NCBI RefSeq assembly: GCF_036898095.1
Contig: NC_090726.1
Location: 40,275,841-40,339,840, forward strand
Origin: Palaemon carinicauda
Taxonomy: Eukaryota > Arthropoda > Malacostraca > Decapoda > Palaemonidae
Direction of reading: 5' to 3'
DNA: 64,000 nucleotides
Positions 33,201 to 44,438 of the stretch are shown in pieces. Position 1 is the first letter of the stretch; each line of letters starts with the position of its first letter. The translations under genes and the position numbers were made by a program. A model generated the notes under the pieces. The model was given only the letters and a program-made list of their open reading frames with translations. It was not told the DNA's origin and made no database searches.

Positions 33201-34371
33201 TTGATCAATACCATGAACTATCCATCAAAAACTCAGAAAGAAGTGTTAGAGGAGAACAGCATGGATCAAGTCTTCAAAATATTACACCAAATAAGCTTGT
33301 CTTTCAGTGGAGGTCCTTTCTGAATCAGTGTCAATAAAACTAACTTTATAACTTTTCTTGTGAATGAGTGGAAGCAGCAACATTACAGAAGCAGGCTACA
33401 GCAAAAGGTTATGTTTGTCACAGATGCTAACCAGTGCTTCAAGATTACACAACATGGAACTGAGATGGTAACGGATCTATCATGTAGGCCTACTCAAGAA
33501 GAAGCCGATGGCCGTCTTCTCTTACACGCTGCACATGCTGTAAAGCAAGGACATCCAACAGTTGTTATCAGCTCCGATGATACGGATGTGCTCATCTTGC
33601 TTGTGGCTTTCAAGAATATTATCTGTGGTCATCTGTATCTGAAATGTGGGATTAAGACACAAACAAAGATTCTATCAATTGACAAGGTACTGCTACACTT
33701 GGTGCTGATATTTGCAAAGGACTAGTTGGAATGCATGCTTTCACAGGCTGCGATAGTGTGAGTGCATTTGCTGGCAAAGGAAAAACAAGCTCACTCAAAT
33801 TAATGACCACAAATAAAGATGTACTAGATGCATTTATGGAACTTGGGAGTGAATGGGCCTTTCTCAAGAACAGATGGAAAGACGAAGCAGTTCCTTGTCT
33901 CATCTATGCGGCCAAGACACCTTGTGTTCATGTAAATGTCTGAGATACAATCTCTTCTGTGCAAGGAAAGGTGAGATAGAAAGCCACCAACTGCCTCCTA
34001 GCAAAGACTGCTTGAAACAACATGCACAACGTGCCAATTATCAGTCTGCTATATGGAGACGATGTCTACAGCAAAATCCTCATATTCCAAATCCTGTAGG
34101 CCATGGTTGGAAGCTGAATAAAGAAGATGGAGGAGACCAGCTAGTTATTAAATGGATGGATGGACAACCTGTTCCTGAGGCTGTGCTTGATTTTTTGTCA
34201 TGCAAGTGTTCTAAAAAGTGTGGCATACCAAGGTGTGTATGTCTGGCTAATAGACTAAAATGCACCGACATGTGCAAATTACAAGACTGTGAAAATCGGG
34301 TGTCAGGTGGTGAGGATGATGATAATAATGATGAAACAATGTTGGAAATGGAAGATTTTGAAGACTACTGA
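30266..34371 (+). pseudogene. Academ-like transposase, main coding remnant
   Basis: Successive plus-strand frames join into one long protein. 30,266-30,682 reads VTPKDYDSWFVLLDAARVR. 30,670-31,170 contains LLPYAVKTLTGNTELIRML and LNRLGHGISYSQLEE. 31,140-31,490 is broken by stops. 31,580-32,005 and the 436-codon frame at 32,027-33,337 follow. Then comes a nuclease segment: EEADGR at about 33,498, SSDDTDVLILL at about 33,570 and GCDSVSAFAGKGK at about 33,749, matching the acidic and helix-turn motifs of XPG/FEN nucleases. The end, 33,937-34,371, has LPPSKDCLKQHAQRANYQ, an eight-cysteine cluster at 34,201-34,290 and an acidic tail. At least five frame breaks make it inactive. It could instead be called an uncharacterised CXC-domain protein, but the flanking TIRs indicate a transposase. 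Confidence 0.75.
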
Positions 34372-34673
34372 GCTTGAAATACCCTATCTGGACAATAGTA
34401 TTAAGTGTATTGGTGGTGTAATGGTTTACATGGTTATAATGTAATACATTATGTATATATTGGATTTAGTGTTCATAGCTTTTTTAATACAAGTATTGCA
34501 ATTGGTGTTATGTAATGCACATTTAAGTAATTAATTTTAGATTCTAATCTTATTTCTACAGTTGCTATATTCACATTTTATGATATGAATTTGATCTCTA
34601 ACCATGTATTCCCATTTTCAACATTTCAGTTTATGCTCATAAAAAAACAATATTTGATAGTAGTTGCTTTAAG

Positions 34674-35177
34674 ATTCAATAACTTTCTTAATATAATAGC
34701 TATGGATCACATATTGGTATCAAAGGAAAGCTCTTGAAACAAAGAATATGAATGTTAAGTTGAATCACAAATAACAGACATGATATAATTTCTATAAGGA
34801 AAAATTTCCAGTTACATAGAAAAAATTCATTAATTTCATCATAAATATGCTCCTAACTAACACTGTGTACAAGATATTAAAATATGTGATAGCTTGTTTT
34901 GAAGCCCTTTTCTTGGCCTTTATCTTGGTATATAATAAGTCCTAATAATATTGATGGACTAGCTCGCAGGAGACAAAAATCACCTGTAAGTCACGCCGAA
35001 AAAAATTGCATGTCATATATAAAAAACGGTTGATAACACAAGGAAGGCAAAGAGATATAGAATGCTATCATACATTTTTGAAGACTATAGACATTGGTCT
35101 TTCAGTTAATCACTATGAGATTTCCTGCCCCAAAATGGTACCAAGGGCCAAAATTTTGAGACCAGGCTCATGGACTA
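34674..35177. repeat. Right terminal inverted repeat of the Academ-like element
   Basis: Reverse complement of 23,060-23,545. The outer end reads TGGACTA at 35,171-35,177. Confidence 0.9.
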
Positions 35178-36299
35178 TCTACCTCTAGAATCCATTTACC
35201 TCTTTTGGATCCTGCTTATCCGTCCTCAAGACGTCATAACAATGAACCTACTATTTTACCACAACCTTGCCTTATGTTCATACTACTTATGAGATTACAC
35301 ATTCTATGGAACAGTAAAAACATTTCTCAGATACTTCTATAGTTCAGAATCAGGAGAGGAAAAGGGCACTAGAATCCATTCACTCAATGACGTACCAGCT
35401 AAAAAGCATCACAGAAATGCCCCTTGTACTAGGTGTCCCAAGTGGCCTTTCTCCTAGAGGTCTTACTCATCTCATATAATAAGCTCTGAGAAATCTAATG
35501 GTGCTGTTCCTAAGATGGAACCACCCTATACTCCTAAACAGGAGCAGAATCAGAAAGATCTGGCCCTGATCACTAATGACTCCAGATCCCAGCTGTGGGG
35601 ACATGGTTCCCTTTGAAGTTCCTACGTCTGAATTTGAAACCACCGATGTCTCAGGAGATTATGAGTCTTATTCTTTGCTTAGACAATTTGGTAGAACCTT
35701 GCGCACAAGTTACAAGTAGATGTTGCACCATATATGCGATTTTTCCAATCACCTATTATGAGACGCCAATTCGACGTTTCTCAATGAAACCAAACCTGTG
35801 ACATGCTACATTTGTATAATACTATAATCAAGTCTCAGCACCCGAGAATTCCCATAAAACGAGCAGATCACTCAAATTGACCCCCTCTGACACTTTCTCA
35901 TCAGAGGAAGTTTTACATTGATTCTGAAGCTCGCCGAAGACCTGTACCTATTGATCCTGATGTTGCCAATCTGGTACTTAGTGTACTGAGCGTCAAGAGT
36001 GTTGACGATCTCCCTATGTACTGCGCACAGATTGTTCTGGATGCTTCCAAAACTGCGGGTTGGCCAACCTTCCTTCCACTTTCTCTGCATCTGAAATGCA
36101 GAACATGGAAGTTACTGGCATGTCTGTCATTCAGGCATCTCTTGGCTGCAGTGTCCTGTTTTGCAGTAACAGAAAATACGAAGAAAGGACATTGTTAAGC
36201 AGTTCAGAGATTTTTAGAGATCAGAAACCAAAGGTCTGGATGTCTTTGTGGGGCAATTACATTCTTAGGAGGTGTGATGCTGCTTTGGCCAGGTGTATC
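35178..36299. other. Fragmented repeat DNA
   Basis: No definite gene. Plus-strand frames at 35,595-35,801 and 36,016-36,332 have no clear domain. Their position just upstream of the plus-strand RT fragment suggests gag of the same DIRS remnant (inferred). Confidence 0.3.
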
Positions 36300-36640
36300 A
36301 AACAGCTGTCTCCCAGAGATCATGATGCCTGAGCTTTGCATGGCAAAATGGTTGCACCAGTTGAACATAAAGGTCCTCTTGTATCTAGATGACTGACTAG
36401 TCGTGGTTTCATCAAAAGAAAAACTTTCTGAAGCCCCGAGTTTACTACAGAACCTGTTGAAGTTGGGTTTTCTCATCAATCACAAAATGTCACTATCACA
36501 AATTAAGTCAATTTAATGTTTGAACATGACAAATAGCCTCTGCTCCTTTCTGGGCTTCCAATCCAACAAAAGGATCCAGTCCCTCTTGAATCTGCTCGAG
36601 GAGTTCAAAAAGAGACAAGGAAATCTCAGCCCTAAAGTGT
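36300..36640 (+). pseudogene. DIRS-type reverse transcriptase fragment (plus strand)
   Basis: The frame reads WLHQLNIKVLLYLDD at 36,346-36,393, followed by a TGA where Trp is usual, then LVVVSSKEKL and LLKLGFLINHKMSLSQ. A shifted frame continues CSFLGFQSNKRIQSL. YLDD is the catalytic motif of DIRS reverse transcriptase. Unlike every other DIRS copy here it is on the plus strand. No termini are attached. Confidence 0.7.
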
Positions 36641-37766
36641 ATGAGCTGGCTGGGAACGATGGTATCCTCGGAGAACTCATTTTACCTACAAAGCTAAGGA
36701 TAAAGCCCCTATGCTTCCATCTAAATGAGCACTGAGACCAGAGCCCAACATAATCTCAATCGCACCTTTTAATCATTGGGGGAGTGATTGGTTGGTGGGG
36801 ATTTTGTCAGAAAATGATGAAGAAGAGACTACTGTACGTTGATATTTTCCAACACGTCAGCAGAGGTGAGGAGTGACCTTGGCAGATCGTAGTTGCTTTG
36901 GAATATGAACAGAAGAAAAGAGCAGCTCTATTTATACTGTCTGTAACGGATTGTGGTGAAGATGGCAATGCTGAGTTTGTAAGATTGGTGTCATGAAAAG
37001 TCAACCCTTCATTTTGATAATACACCATTGACTCGCATAAAGAAATAGGGGATAATCAAGGACTCAATTTTTAGCTCAGGACCGGCTGTATTTGGTAGAG
37101 GAACATGAAATTACTCTCCCATTTCATGCCAGGCAAACATAAATATTCCAGACTAAGGAGTTGTAAGAACCAGCTAATACCAACAGAGTGGTTACTGCTT
37201 CCACTGATGTGCTTGGAATTGTAGAAAGCGTGGAGGAAACCAAAGCTGGACATGTTCATAACCACTTTTAATAGAGAAATGGAGGTTTTCAGCTCACCAT
37301 TACAGGGCCCCTTGCCATGGGTAGTAGATGCAATGTTACAAGAATGATCAAGGTTGGACCTTTAATGCATTTCCACCATTCACCATGATTCAGTAATAAA
37401 AAAAAATTATTCAAGAATTACAAAAACAACACACTTGGTACTGTAGTGGCTTTGAAGAGAACTGTTCCCAGACCTGTGGCCACTGCTAATGTAACGTCCA
37501 GTTACATTTCTATACAGAGCAAATTTTCTGTAACAGTCCCATTGGCATCTATTACATCAAAAGCACTTCATGCTTTATCCATCTGCATTAAGACTACCAT
37601 CTCCTCAGAATGTGACTATTTTCCAAAACCTCTAGAGTCTAGACTGTGCAATGTAGCATCTGCCTCCCTCAGCAGACTCAATGATAGAAATTAGCCTCCT
37701 AGTCAGAAATACTGAGGTGATTGGATCAATTGATTAGCTCTTTCAACTCATGTGATGAATGTATGG
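36641..37766. other. Repeat or intergenic DNA
   Basis: A plus-strand frame at 37,446-37,694 (82 codons) has no recognised domain. Nothing else is supported. Confidence 0.35.
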
Positions 37767-37865
37767 GATATTCTTTAGCTTGATGGTATTCATGTACGGA
37801 ATATTCTTTAGCTTGATGTTATTTATGTACTGTACTGGATATTCTTTAGCTTGATGTGATGTGGG
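37767..37865. repeat. Short tandem repeat, about three units
   Basis: GGATATTCTTTAGCTTGATG or GGAATATTCTTTAGCTTGAT recurs three times with spacings of about 33 and 39 bp, lying just upstream of DIRS E. Confidence 0.75.
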
Positions 37866-37967
37866 TATATTGTCACAAGTCTACCTTTTTATACTCTATT
37901 GTAAGTCCTTGGAGATAACTCAGTTATTAACTCCAAAAAGGGATTTTGACGAAGGAAAAATCTATTT

Positions 37968-38081
37968 CTGGGCGAGGAACCTGTGTAGCTCCGTGAAATG
38001 CTCCTTAAAGCACCATTTCAAAGGTATAAATACTGCTAAATATACCAGAGAAAAAAGTTGCATGGAATGCTAGGAATATAT
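37968..38081. repeat. Left inverted terminal repeat of DIRS E
   Basis: GTGAAATGCTCCTTAAAGCA through CTGCTAAATATACCAGAGAA is the reverse complement of the segment at 47,413-47,523. Confidence 0.9.
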
Positions 38082-38337
38082 CCAGGTCGCTCACCCCTAA
38101 AGGGTTTCAGTATTAAAACTGGGTCGAGTGATACCACTACCAGAGATCCCTTTCCAATTAGACTTCTCCCTCCTCAAAATCCCCCGTTACTATGAGGTGT
38201 CGTTCGCTACAGCTACTGCCCCCACCACCACCACTACCTATCCTTCTCCCATCATTCCTATTAGCACCCCAAGCTTGGGCCAGCCTAGGGTGAGGAAAAA
38301 GGGGGGAGGGTTCACTGGGCAACACAGGTTCCTAGCC

Positions 38338-38408
38338 AAGAAATAGATTTTTCCTTCGTCAAAATCCCTTTTCTAGGCTCAACCTGTGTCGCTCCGTGAA
38401 ATAGTAAC
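38338..38408. repeat. Internal complementary region of DIRS E
   Basis: AAATAGATTTTTCCTTCGTC then AAAATCCC is the complement of the left outer end. It is followed by GGCTCAACCTGTGTCGCTCC, the complement of the right outer end. Confidence 0.8.
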
Positions 38409-38899
38409 AGAGAATTGGTCCCATAAGCTTGGAAATACACAAAAAGTTGATGAACTGAATTAAAAATAGAGTAATTCAATTATGCGTGTTTTACTAAAAT
38501 CCTTAATACAGTATACCAATCTCTTAATTACACCCCAAATCAAGGTCAATGTTAAGGTAGGGGGGAAAGGGAAGGCAGGTGCTCCTTATTAGGAGACAGG
38601 CACTAAGAGGGAAAATATATATGAAGATAGGACCCTATTATAATGGTTGTGTTAAATCTGGAGGAACCACTATATCTTTTTAATCTTGGGCATGTGGTAC
38701 AGATTCCGGCTTGGTTCTTTTAATAAAATACAGAATCTATTGTCTGATTCCTTTCAGGGAAATGGTTCCTCCATCCTTTCTAATAAACAAAGGTCCTGAA
38801 GGTCTATTTCAATAGTTTTCCAGAGTGATAACTGGGCACAGAGATAGACCCTGTGGAAGTGGGACAATCTTCCACGGGGACCATCTATTCTGTGGACCC

Positions 38900-39627
38900 T
38901 CATTCTTTTCTAAGAATTTTCCATCTTGAGAGAATAAAATTCCACTAGAAGAAAGAAATCAATATGATTTGGTTCTCTAGATAATGCTGAGAGTTCAGAT
39001 AATCTGGCTCCTGAGGCTAAACTTATTAAAAATAACGTCTTCCTAAGAAGCGTTATATAAGTGCAGGAGTCATTATCAGAGTCAGAATCTAGATCGAGGA
39101 CATCATCTAAAACCCATGAAACTGCGTGAGGGCGAGTTACTGGTTTTAGTCTAGTACAGGCTCACGGAACAGACAAAAAATACGAATCTTTCAGATTAAA
39201 ATTGAACCCGATCTGAAATATTTTCTTTAAAGCAGATTTAACCATAGTAATAGTATTATTGGCTAGACCTCTTTCCAAGAAAGTTCTGAAAAAGGTAACT
39301 GCCAGATTCGTAGTCAGCATCCGAACCTCTGAGTCTTCCAGAAATTGGCTAACTTCCTTGCATCAGAATCATTTTCCGAAGGATAGAATCTCATATACCT
39401 GACCATAGGGACAATTTGTTAAAAGGGTCAATCTCAGCATCTCTTTGTGCTGCAAATCTCAGATAGTCCATAAAGTGAAGGCATTCTGAATCCGTGAGGA
39501 AGCAGACACACTGTGAGATAGTACCATCCGTGCTAACTTGGTTCGGGAATCCGCCGAGGTCGGAGTTCTAGTTCCACCAAGATATGGAACCAGTTGCATT
39601 GGCCAATTGAGGGCTACGAGGGCAATT
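38900..39627 (-). pseudogene. DIRS E MT-like tail and tyrosine recombinase remnant
   Basis: From the LINE junction the minus-strand frame reads ALVALNWPMQLVPYLGG, the end of the MT-like domain. Stop-riddled text with LRFAAQRDAEIDPFNKLS follows, resembling the N-terminal part of DIRS recombinases. Catalytic Arg, HxxR and Tyr were not located, so the C-terminal half is missing or unreadable. Confidence 0.5.
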
Positions 39628-42606
39628 ATTATTATTATTATTATTATTACTATCCAAGCTACAACCCTAGTTGGAAAAGCAAGATGCTATAAGCCCAGGG
39701 GCTCCAACAGGGAAAAATAGCCCAGTGAGGAAAGGAAACAAGGAAATAAATAAATGAAGAGAACAAATTAACAATAAATCATTCTAAAATAAGAAACAAC
39801 GTCAAAACAGACGTCATATAATAAACTATCAACAACATCAAAAACAAATATGTCATAAAAAAAAAACTATAAAAAGACTCATGTCAACCTGGTCAACAAA
39901 AAAGCATTTGCTCCAACTTTGAACTTTTGAAGTTCTACTGATTCAACCACCCGATTAGGAAGATCATTCCACAACTTGGTCACAGCTGGAATAAAACTTC
40001 TAGAGTATTGCGTAGTATTGAGCCTCGTGATGGAGAAGGCCTGGCTATTAGAATTAACTGCCTGCCTAGTATTACGAACAGGATAGAATTGTCCAGGGAG
40101 ATCTGAATGTAAAGGATGGTCAGAGTTGTGAAAAATCTTATGCAACATACATAATGAACTAATTGAACGACGGTGCCAGAGATTAATATCTAGATCAGGA
40201 ATAAGAAATTTAATAGACCGTAAGTTTCTGTCCAACAAATTCAGATGAGAATCAGCAGCTGAAGACCAGACAGGAGAACAATACTCAAAACAAGGTAGAA
40301 TGAAAGAATTAAAACACTTCTTCAGAATAGATTGATCACCGAAAATCTTGAAAGACTTTCTCAATAAGCCTATTTTTTGTGAAATTGAAGAAGACACAGA
40401 CCTTATATGTTTCTCAACAGTAAATTTACTGTCGAGAATCACACCTAAAATTTTGAAAGAGTCATACATATTTAAAGAAACATTATCAATACTGAGATCC
40501 GGATGTTGAGGAACCACCGTCCTTGACCTACTTACAATCATACTTTGAGTTTTGTTAGGATTCAACTTCATACTCCATAATTTGCACCATGCACTAATTC
40601 TAGCTAAATCTCTATTAAGGGATTCACCAACCCTAGATCTACATTCAGGGGATGGAATTGATGCAAAGAGAGTAGCATCATCTGCATATGCAACAAGCTT
40701 GTTTTCTAGGCCAAACCACATGTCATGTGTATATAGTATGAAAAGTAATGGGCCAAGAACACTACCCTGTGGAACACCGGATATCACATTCCTATAATCA
40801 CTATGGTGTCCATCAACAACAACTCTTTGAGATCTATTACTTAAAAAATCAATAATAATGCTAAGAAACGACCCACCCACTCCCAACTGTTTCAGTTTGA
40901 AAACAAGGGCCTCATGATTAACACGGTCAAAGGTAGCACTAAAATCAAGGCCAATCATAAGAACTTCCCGACCACAATCAAGGGATTTCTGTACAGCATT
41001 GGAGATTGTAAGAAGGGCATCACATGCTCCAAGGCCTTTACGAAAACCAAATTGCAAACTAGGGAGTAGATGATTACCTTCAGCAAACCTATTAAGACGT
41101 TTTGCCAGAAGACGTTCAAAAACTTTAGATAATATGGGAGTTATGGAAATTGGGCGGTAATCAGTGGGACTTGAGCTACCACAAACACATTTACATAGAG
41201 GAGTAACATTACCAATTCTCCAACTAGTGCTAAAAGCTCCTCTTCTTGCTAACTTGCGCAAAATAACATAACTTTGGAGCTAAGAAATCTGCTGTCTTTA
41301 TAAAAAACAAAGGAAAAATACCATTTGGGTCTACACCTCCATAAGCATCAAGGTCCATCAACAGAGCTTTAATCTCACGAGATCGAAAAGCTAAACTAGT
41401 TAGTTTAGCCTCAGGAAAACAGGAATGAGGAAGTTCAAGTTTTTCATTACTCTGTTTACTGTCAAAAACATCAGCCAAAAGGGTTGCCTTTTCCTTTGGA
41501 CAGTGAGTGACTGAGCCATCTGGTTTAAGTAAAGGAGGAACTGTTGCCTCTACACCAAAGAGTGCAGATTTAAGGGTAGACCCCCATTTATGTTCCTGAG
41601 TTGTACCAGAAAGTGTTTCTTTTATGGTTAAATTGTACTCCTTTTCAGTTGAGGCATAAACTCTCTGAGCAAAAGCTCGAAGCTGAGTATAGTTGTTCCA
41701 GGTCAAATCTGATCTGTTACCCTTCCAAAGTTGATAGGCCTCCTGCTTCTCCAAAAAAGCACGTTTACAATCATCATTGAACCACGGTTTGTCCTTCACT
41801 CGGTACCTTAGCACACGAGAAGGGATACGCCTATCAATTATGTTGACTAGATTCTCATTCAAAGGGACAACAGGATCTACACTATTATATAATTGTGACC
41901 AATTCAAGCACAAAAGATCATGTAAAATCCCATTCCAGTCTGCTTGGGATTTCATATAAATTTTACAAGAATATGATATATCAGGGACAGGCTGCTCAGT
42001 CTTCACTAATAATGAAATCAAGGCATGATCAGATGTCCCGACTCGAGAGCCAACCTTACCAGTTATAACGCCAGGGGAGTCAGTGTATACAAGGTCCAAG
42101 CAATTACCAGACCTGTGAGTAGCTTCATTTATGATTTGCTCACAGCCTGATTCAGAGGCAAAGTCTCAAGCTCTTAAGCCATGGCGATCGGTAGGAGAGA
42201 TAGAACTTAACCACTCCCTATGGTGAGCATTAAAATCACCAACAAATACAAAAGAAGCCTTTCTATCATCTTCTTGTATCTTAGCCATAATGGTAAGAAG
42301 ACAATCGAAGATAGAATCATCCCTGTCTGGATTCCGGTAGATCGAACATAAATAAAAGTTGTTATGCCTGCCACAAACTTTTATTACCTGAATCTCATGA
42401 CATCCACATTGATAGCAGGACTTATGAGAAGCAGGGTACTCGGTCCTAATATACACCGCCATTCCCCTGGCCCTAGGGATGGCATCACATTTCAACATTA
42501 TTGGCTTCTTAAAACCAGTTATAAGGAGCTCAGATGAGTGCCTCATATTAGAAACCAAAGTTTCTGAGCACAAGAGAATATCATACTGTCTGGACGCAAC
42601 TGTAAG
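39628..42606 (-). mobile_element. CR1/L2-like LINE, 5' truncated, inserted in DIRS E
   Basis: An ORF2 of endonuclease plus reverse transcriptase without RNase H is followed by about 230 bp of 3' untranslated region (39,652-39,878) and an ATT/AAT tail (39,628-39,651). The 5' end falls inside the endonuclease, at the junction with DIRS text LMKVLDTLRTFKD at about 42,606. Other pieces of its 3' end occur at 22,421, 48,375 and 50,373. Clade placement is by general resemblance only. Confidence 0.8.
39879..42606 (-). pseudogene. CR1/L2-like LINE ORF2
   Basis: The endonuclease part has ASRQYDILLCSETLVSNM, LCSIYRNPDRDD and VFVGDFNAHHREWL, and starts truncated. An in-frame TGA at 42,166 interrupts it. 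The linker is open to 41,230, and a frameshift near 41,270 leads into a 460-codon frame, 41,261-39,879. That frame has DYRPISITPILSKVFERLL, FGFRKGLGACDAL, GLDFSATFDRVNHEAL (motif A), GVPQGSVLGPLLF (motif B) and VAYADDATLFAS (motif C). Its C-terminal end, FIPAVTKLWNDLPNRVV, is typical of CR1-group LINEs. The reverse transcriptase frame itself is uninterrupted, so the insertion is comparatively young. Confidence 0.85.
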
Positions 42607-43329
42607 GTCTTTGAAAGTCCTGAGCGTGTCCAGGACTTTCATTAGCATGTTTATGGGTGGAATCAGGTAAATCCTCCGTCAGTTGTTCCAATTCTATGGA
42701 CATGTCATCTGTGACATAAGCCAGAGGGTCCAGGTTGGGGGCTACATGACATTGTGGCTTGTGGTTGGATTCCGTGGCAAATAGATCTACTAGGAGACGC
42801 GGAACTTGTTGGCAGGTCCAATTGAATGACTTTTTGTCCAAGGACCATTCCGACTCCCACGGAGGTTCCTTGATAGTTCATCCTCAACCACATTTCTTAC
42901 TCCCGCCAGGTGAACGGTTGACAGGTGCCAATGGTTCCCTGTTGCCATTGAAAAGATAGCTACCATCACTTGATTTATGTGACTTGATTTGCAGTGGACT
43001 ATCACTTGGCTGTCTATATTAGACTGATATGTTGTTTCTATGACGGGGAAAGTCTTTTTAGTCAAGAACAATTCCATGACTTCTAGGATATTGATGTGTA
43101 GTTGTCGGAATGTCACTGTCCACAACCCCTGGACCTGTTCGTATTGGGAATAGCCTCCCCAAGCACTTAGAGAGGCATCTATATGGACCACCAATGTTGT
43201 CGCTGGGAATCGTAAAGGTACTGAGTTTACTAGGTTTTTGACCTTCGTCCATGGTTGAAGTCCTTCCATAGTGTTGGTGGAATCCGAAAAATTTTGTCTC
43301 GCTCTTTCTCGTTTGCTTTGGACCGCCAA
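42607..43329 (-). pseudogene. DIRS E RNase H and first half of the MT-like domain
   Basis: RNase H motifs are VVHIDASLSAWGGYSQ (first Asp), INILEVMELFL (Glu) and NIDSQVIVHCKSS (Asp). LAGVRNVVEDELSRN closes the domain. After a frame change, LLVDLFATESNHK and AYVTDDMS begin the MT-like part. YLIPPINMLMKVLDTL reaches the LINE insertion; the rest of the domain resumes at 39,627. Activity is excluded by the LINE. Confidence 0.8.
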
Positions 43330-44210
43330 ACTTGATTGATGTCTTTCAGCTTGACTCTCAGTAATGAGTCTATTACTGAGGCAAACTGGAGTAAGCCTAG
43401 GATTCTTTCTTGGTTTCTCTGGGTTGTTAGTTTGTCCTTAGAAATCCTCTAGTGTTTCTTACTATCTCTATCCTCTTCAGTGGTGAAATCGACCGCTTGT
43501 GTGTGGTCAGGATCCATTATAGACCTAACAACTGGAAGTACGTTGCTGAAGTAAGACGGGACTTATTGAAATTTATTTGGAATCCTAAGTATTCCAGAAA
43601 TTTTATTACTTTGTCTGGCGCCTCGTGGCATTCCTCGACGATGTTGGCCCAGATAAGCCAATCATCTAGGTAGGCCACTAACTGTATTCCTTGAGTCCTC
43701 ATCTCTTGGACTACTGTCTCCGCCAACTTAGTGAATATCCTGGTCGCTATGTTGAGTCCGAACGGCATCACTTTGAAGGTGTAAGCCCGTTTGCCTAGCT
43801 TGAATCCTAGGAAAGGACGAAAATGTCATGCTATTGGAACATGAAAATAAACGCCTGTAAGATCTATAGGGGTGGTGACGGCCCCACGGAGACCTAAAGT
43901 CCTCACCTGTGAGACGGTCAGCATATGGAACTGGTTGCATTGAATATATGTATTCATATTGGACAGATCTAAGTTACTCTTCGTTTGTCCGAGTCTTTCT
44001 TTGGCACCCTGAACAAACATCCTTGAAAGTTTAAGCATTTTACCTCTTTTATTGCTCTCTTCAGAAGGAGATCTTCTGTGTAAAGTGTTAAATCTGCCGT
44101 TGGAATCTGATAAAAACTGGTTGGTGGAGGGAGCTTTCTCATCCAACTCCACCCCAGACCTTTCGTTATGATGCTGTATGCCAATTGCAGAACGCCCAAT
44201 GGCTCCGAAA
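43330..44210 (-). pseudogene. DIRS E reverse transcriptase
   Basis: Pieces in three frames cover most of the fold. CLFRVPKKDSDKRRVT and LSNMNTYIQCNQFHMLTVSQ are the fingers. IDLTGVYFHVPIA is motif A, with its Asp. MPFGLNIATRIFTKLAE is motif B, and VAYLDDWLIWA is motif C with both Asp. LGFQINFNKSRL is the thumb start. Unlike elements A and B, the palm is present here. Several frameshifts separate the segments. Confidence 0.8.
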
Positions 44211-44438
44211 GAGGTACAGCCTTCCTCCTACCAGGGGAGTCTCACTGGTTTGCAGAAGGTCTGCTTCCATGGCTACCTCAAAATCCTCTACCTCTAGCGG
44301 AAGCTCTTCCGCCGCCTCTATGCAGGAAGGCTCCCCTAGCTCTACTACCTCTCGCATGTGTGTGTTTCGAAGGAAGGATGATACGCTAGAGACGCAATAA
44401 ACGGAGTAGTGGCTGAATCGGTTGTGGAGGTGGTTGGC

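Larger units (their letters stand above)
23060..35177 (+). mobile_element. Academ-like DNA transposon with 0.5-kb TIRs, containing DIRS B
   Basis: Terminal inverted repeats at 23,060-23,545 and 34,674-35,177 bracket a decayed transposase with XPG/FEN nuclease motifs and a C-terminal eight-cysteine cluster. This combination is described for the Academ superfamily. Without DIRS B the element is about 5.6 kb. Outermost bases are TAGTCCA on both sides; a short target-site duplication could not be defined. Superfamily assignment is from motif architecture and would be settled by a profile search. Confidence 0.75.

Noticed and set aside
32027..33337. The 436-codon open frame as a host gene
   Set aside because: It lies between frame-broken pieces of the same protein and inside matched TIRs, so it is part of the transposase remnant.
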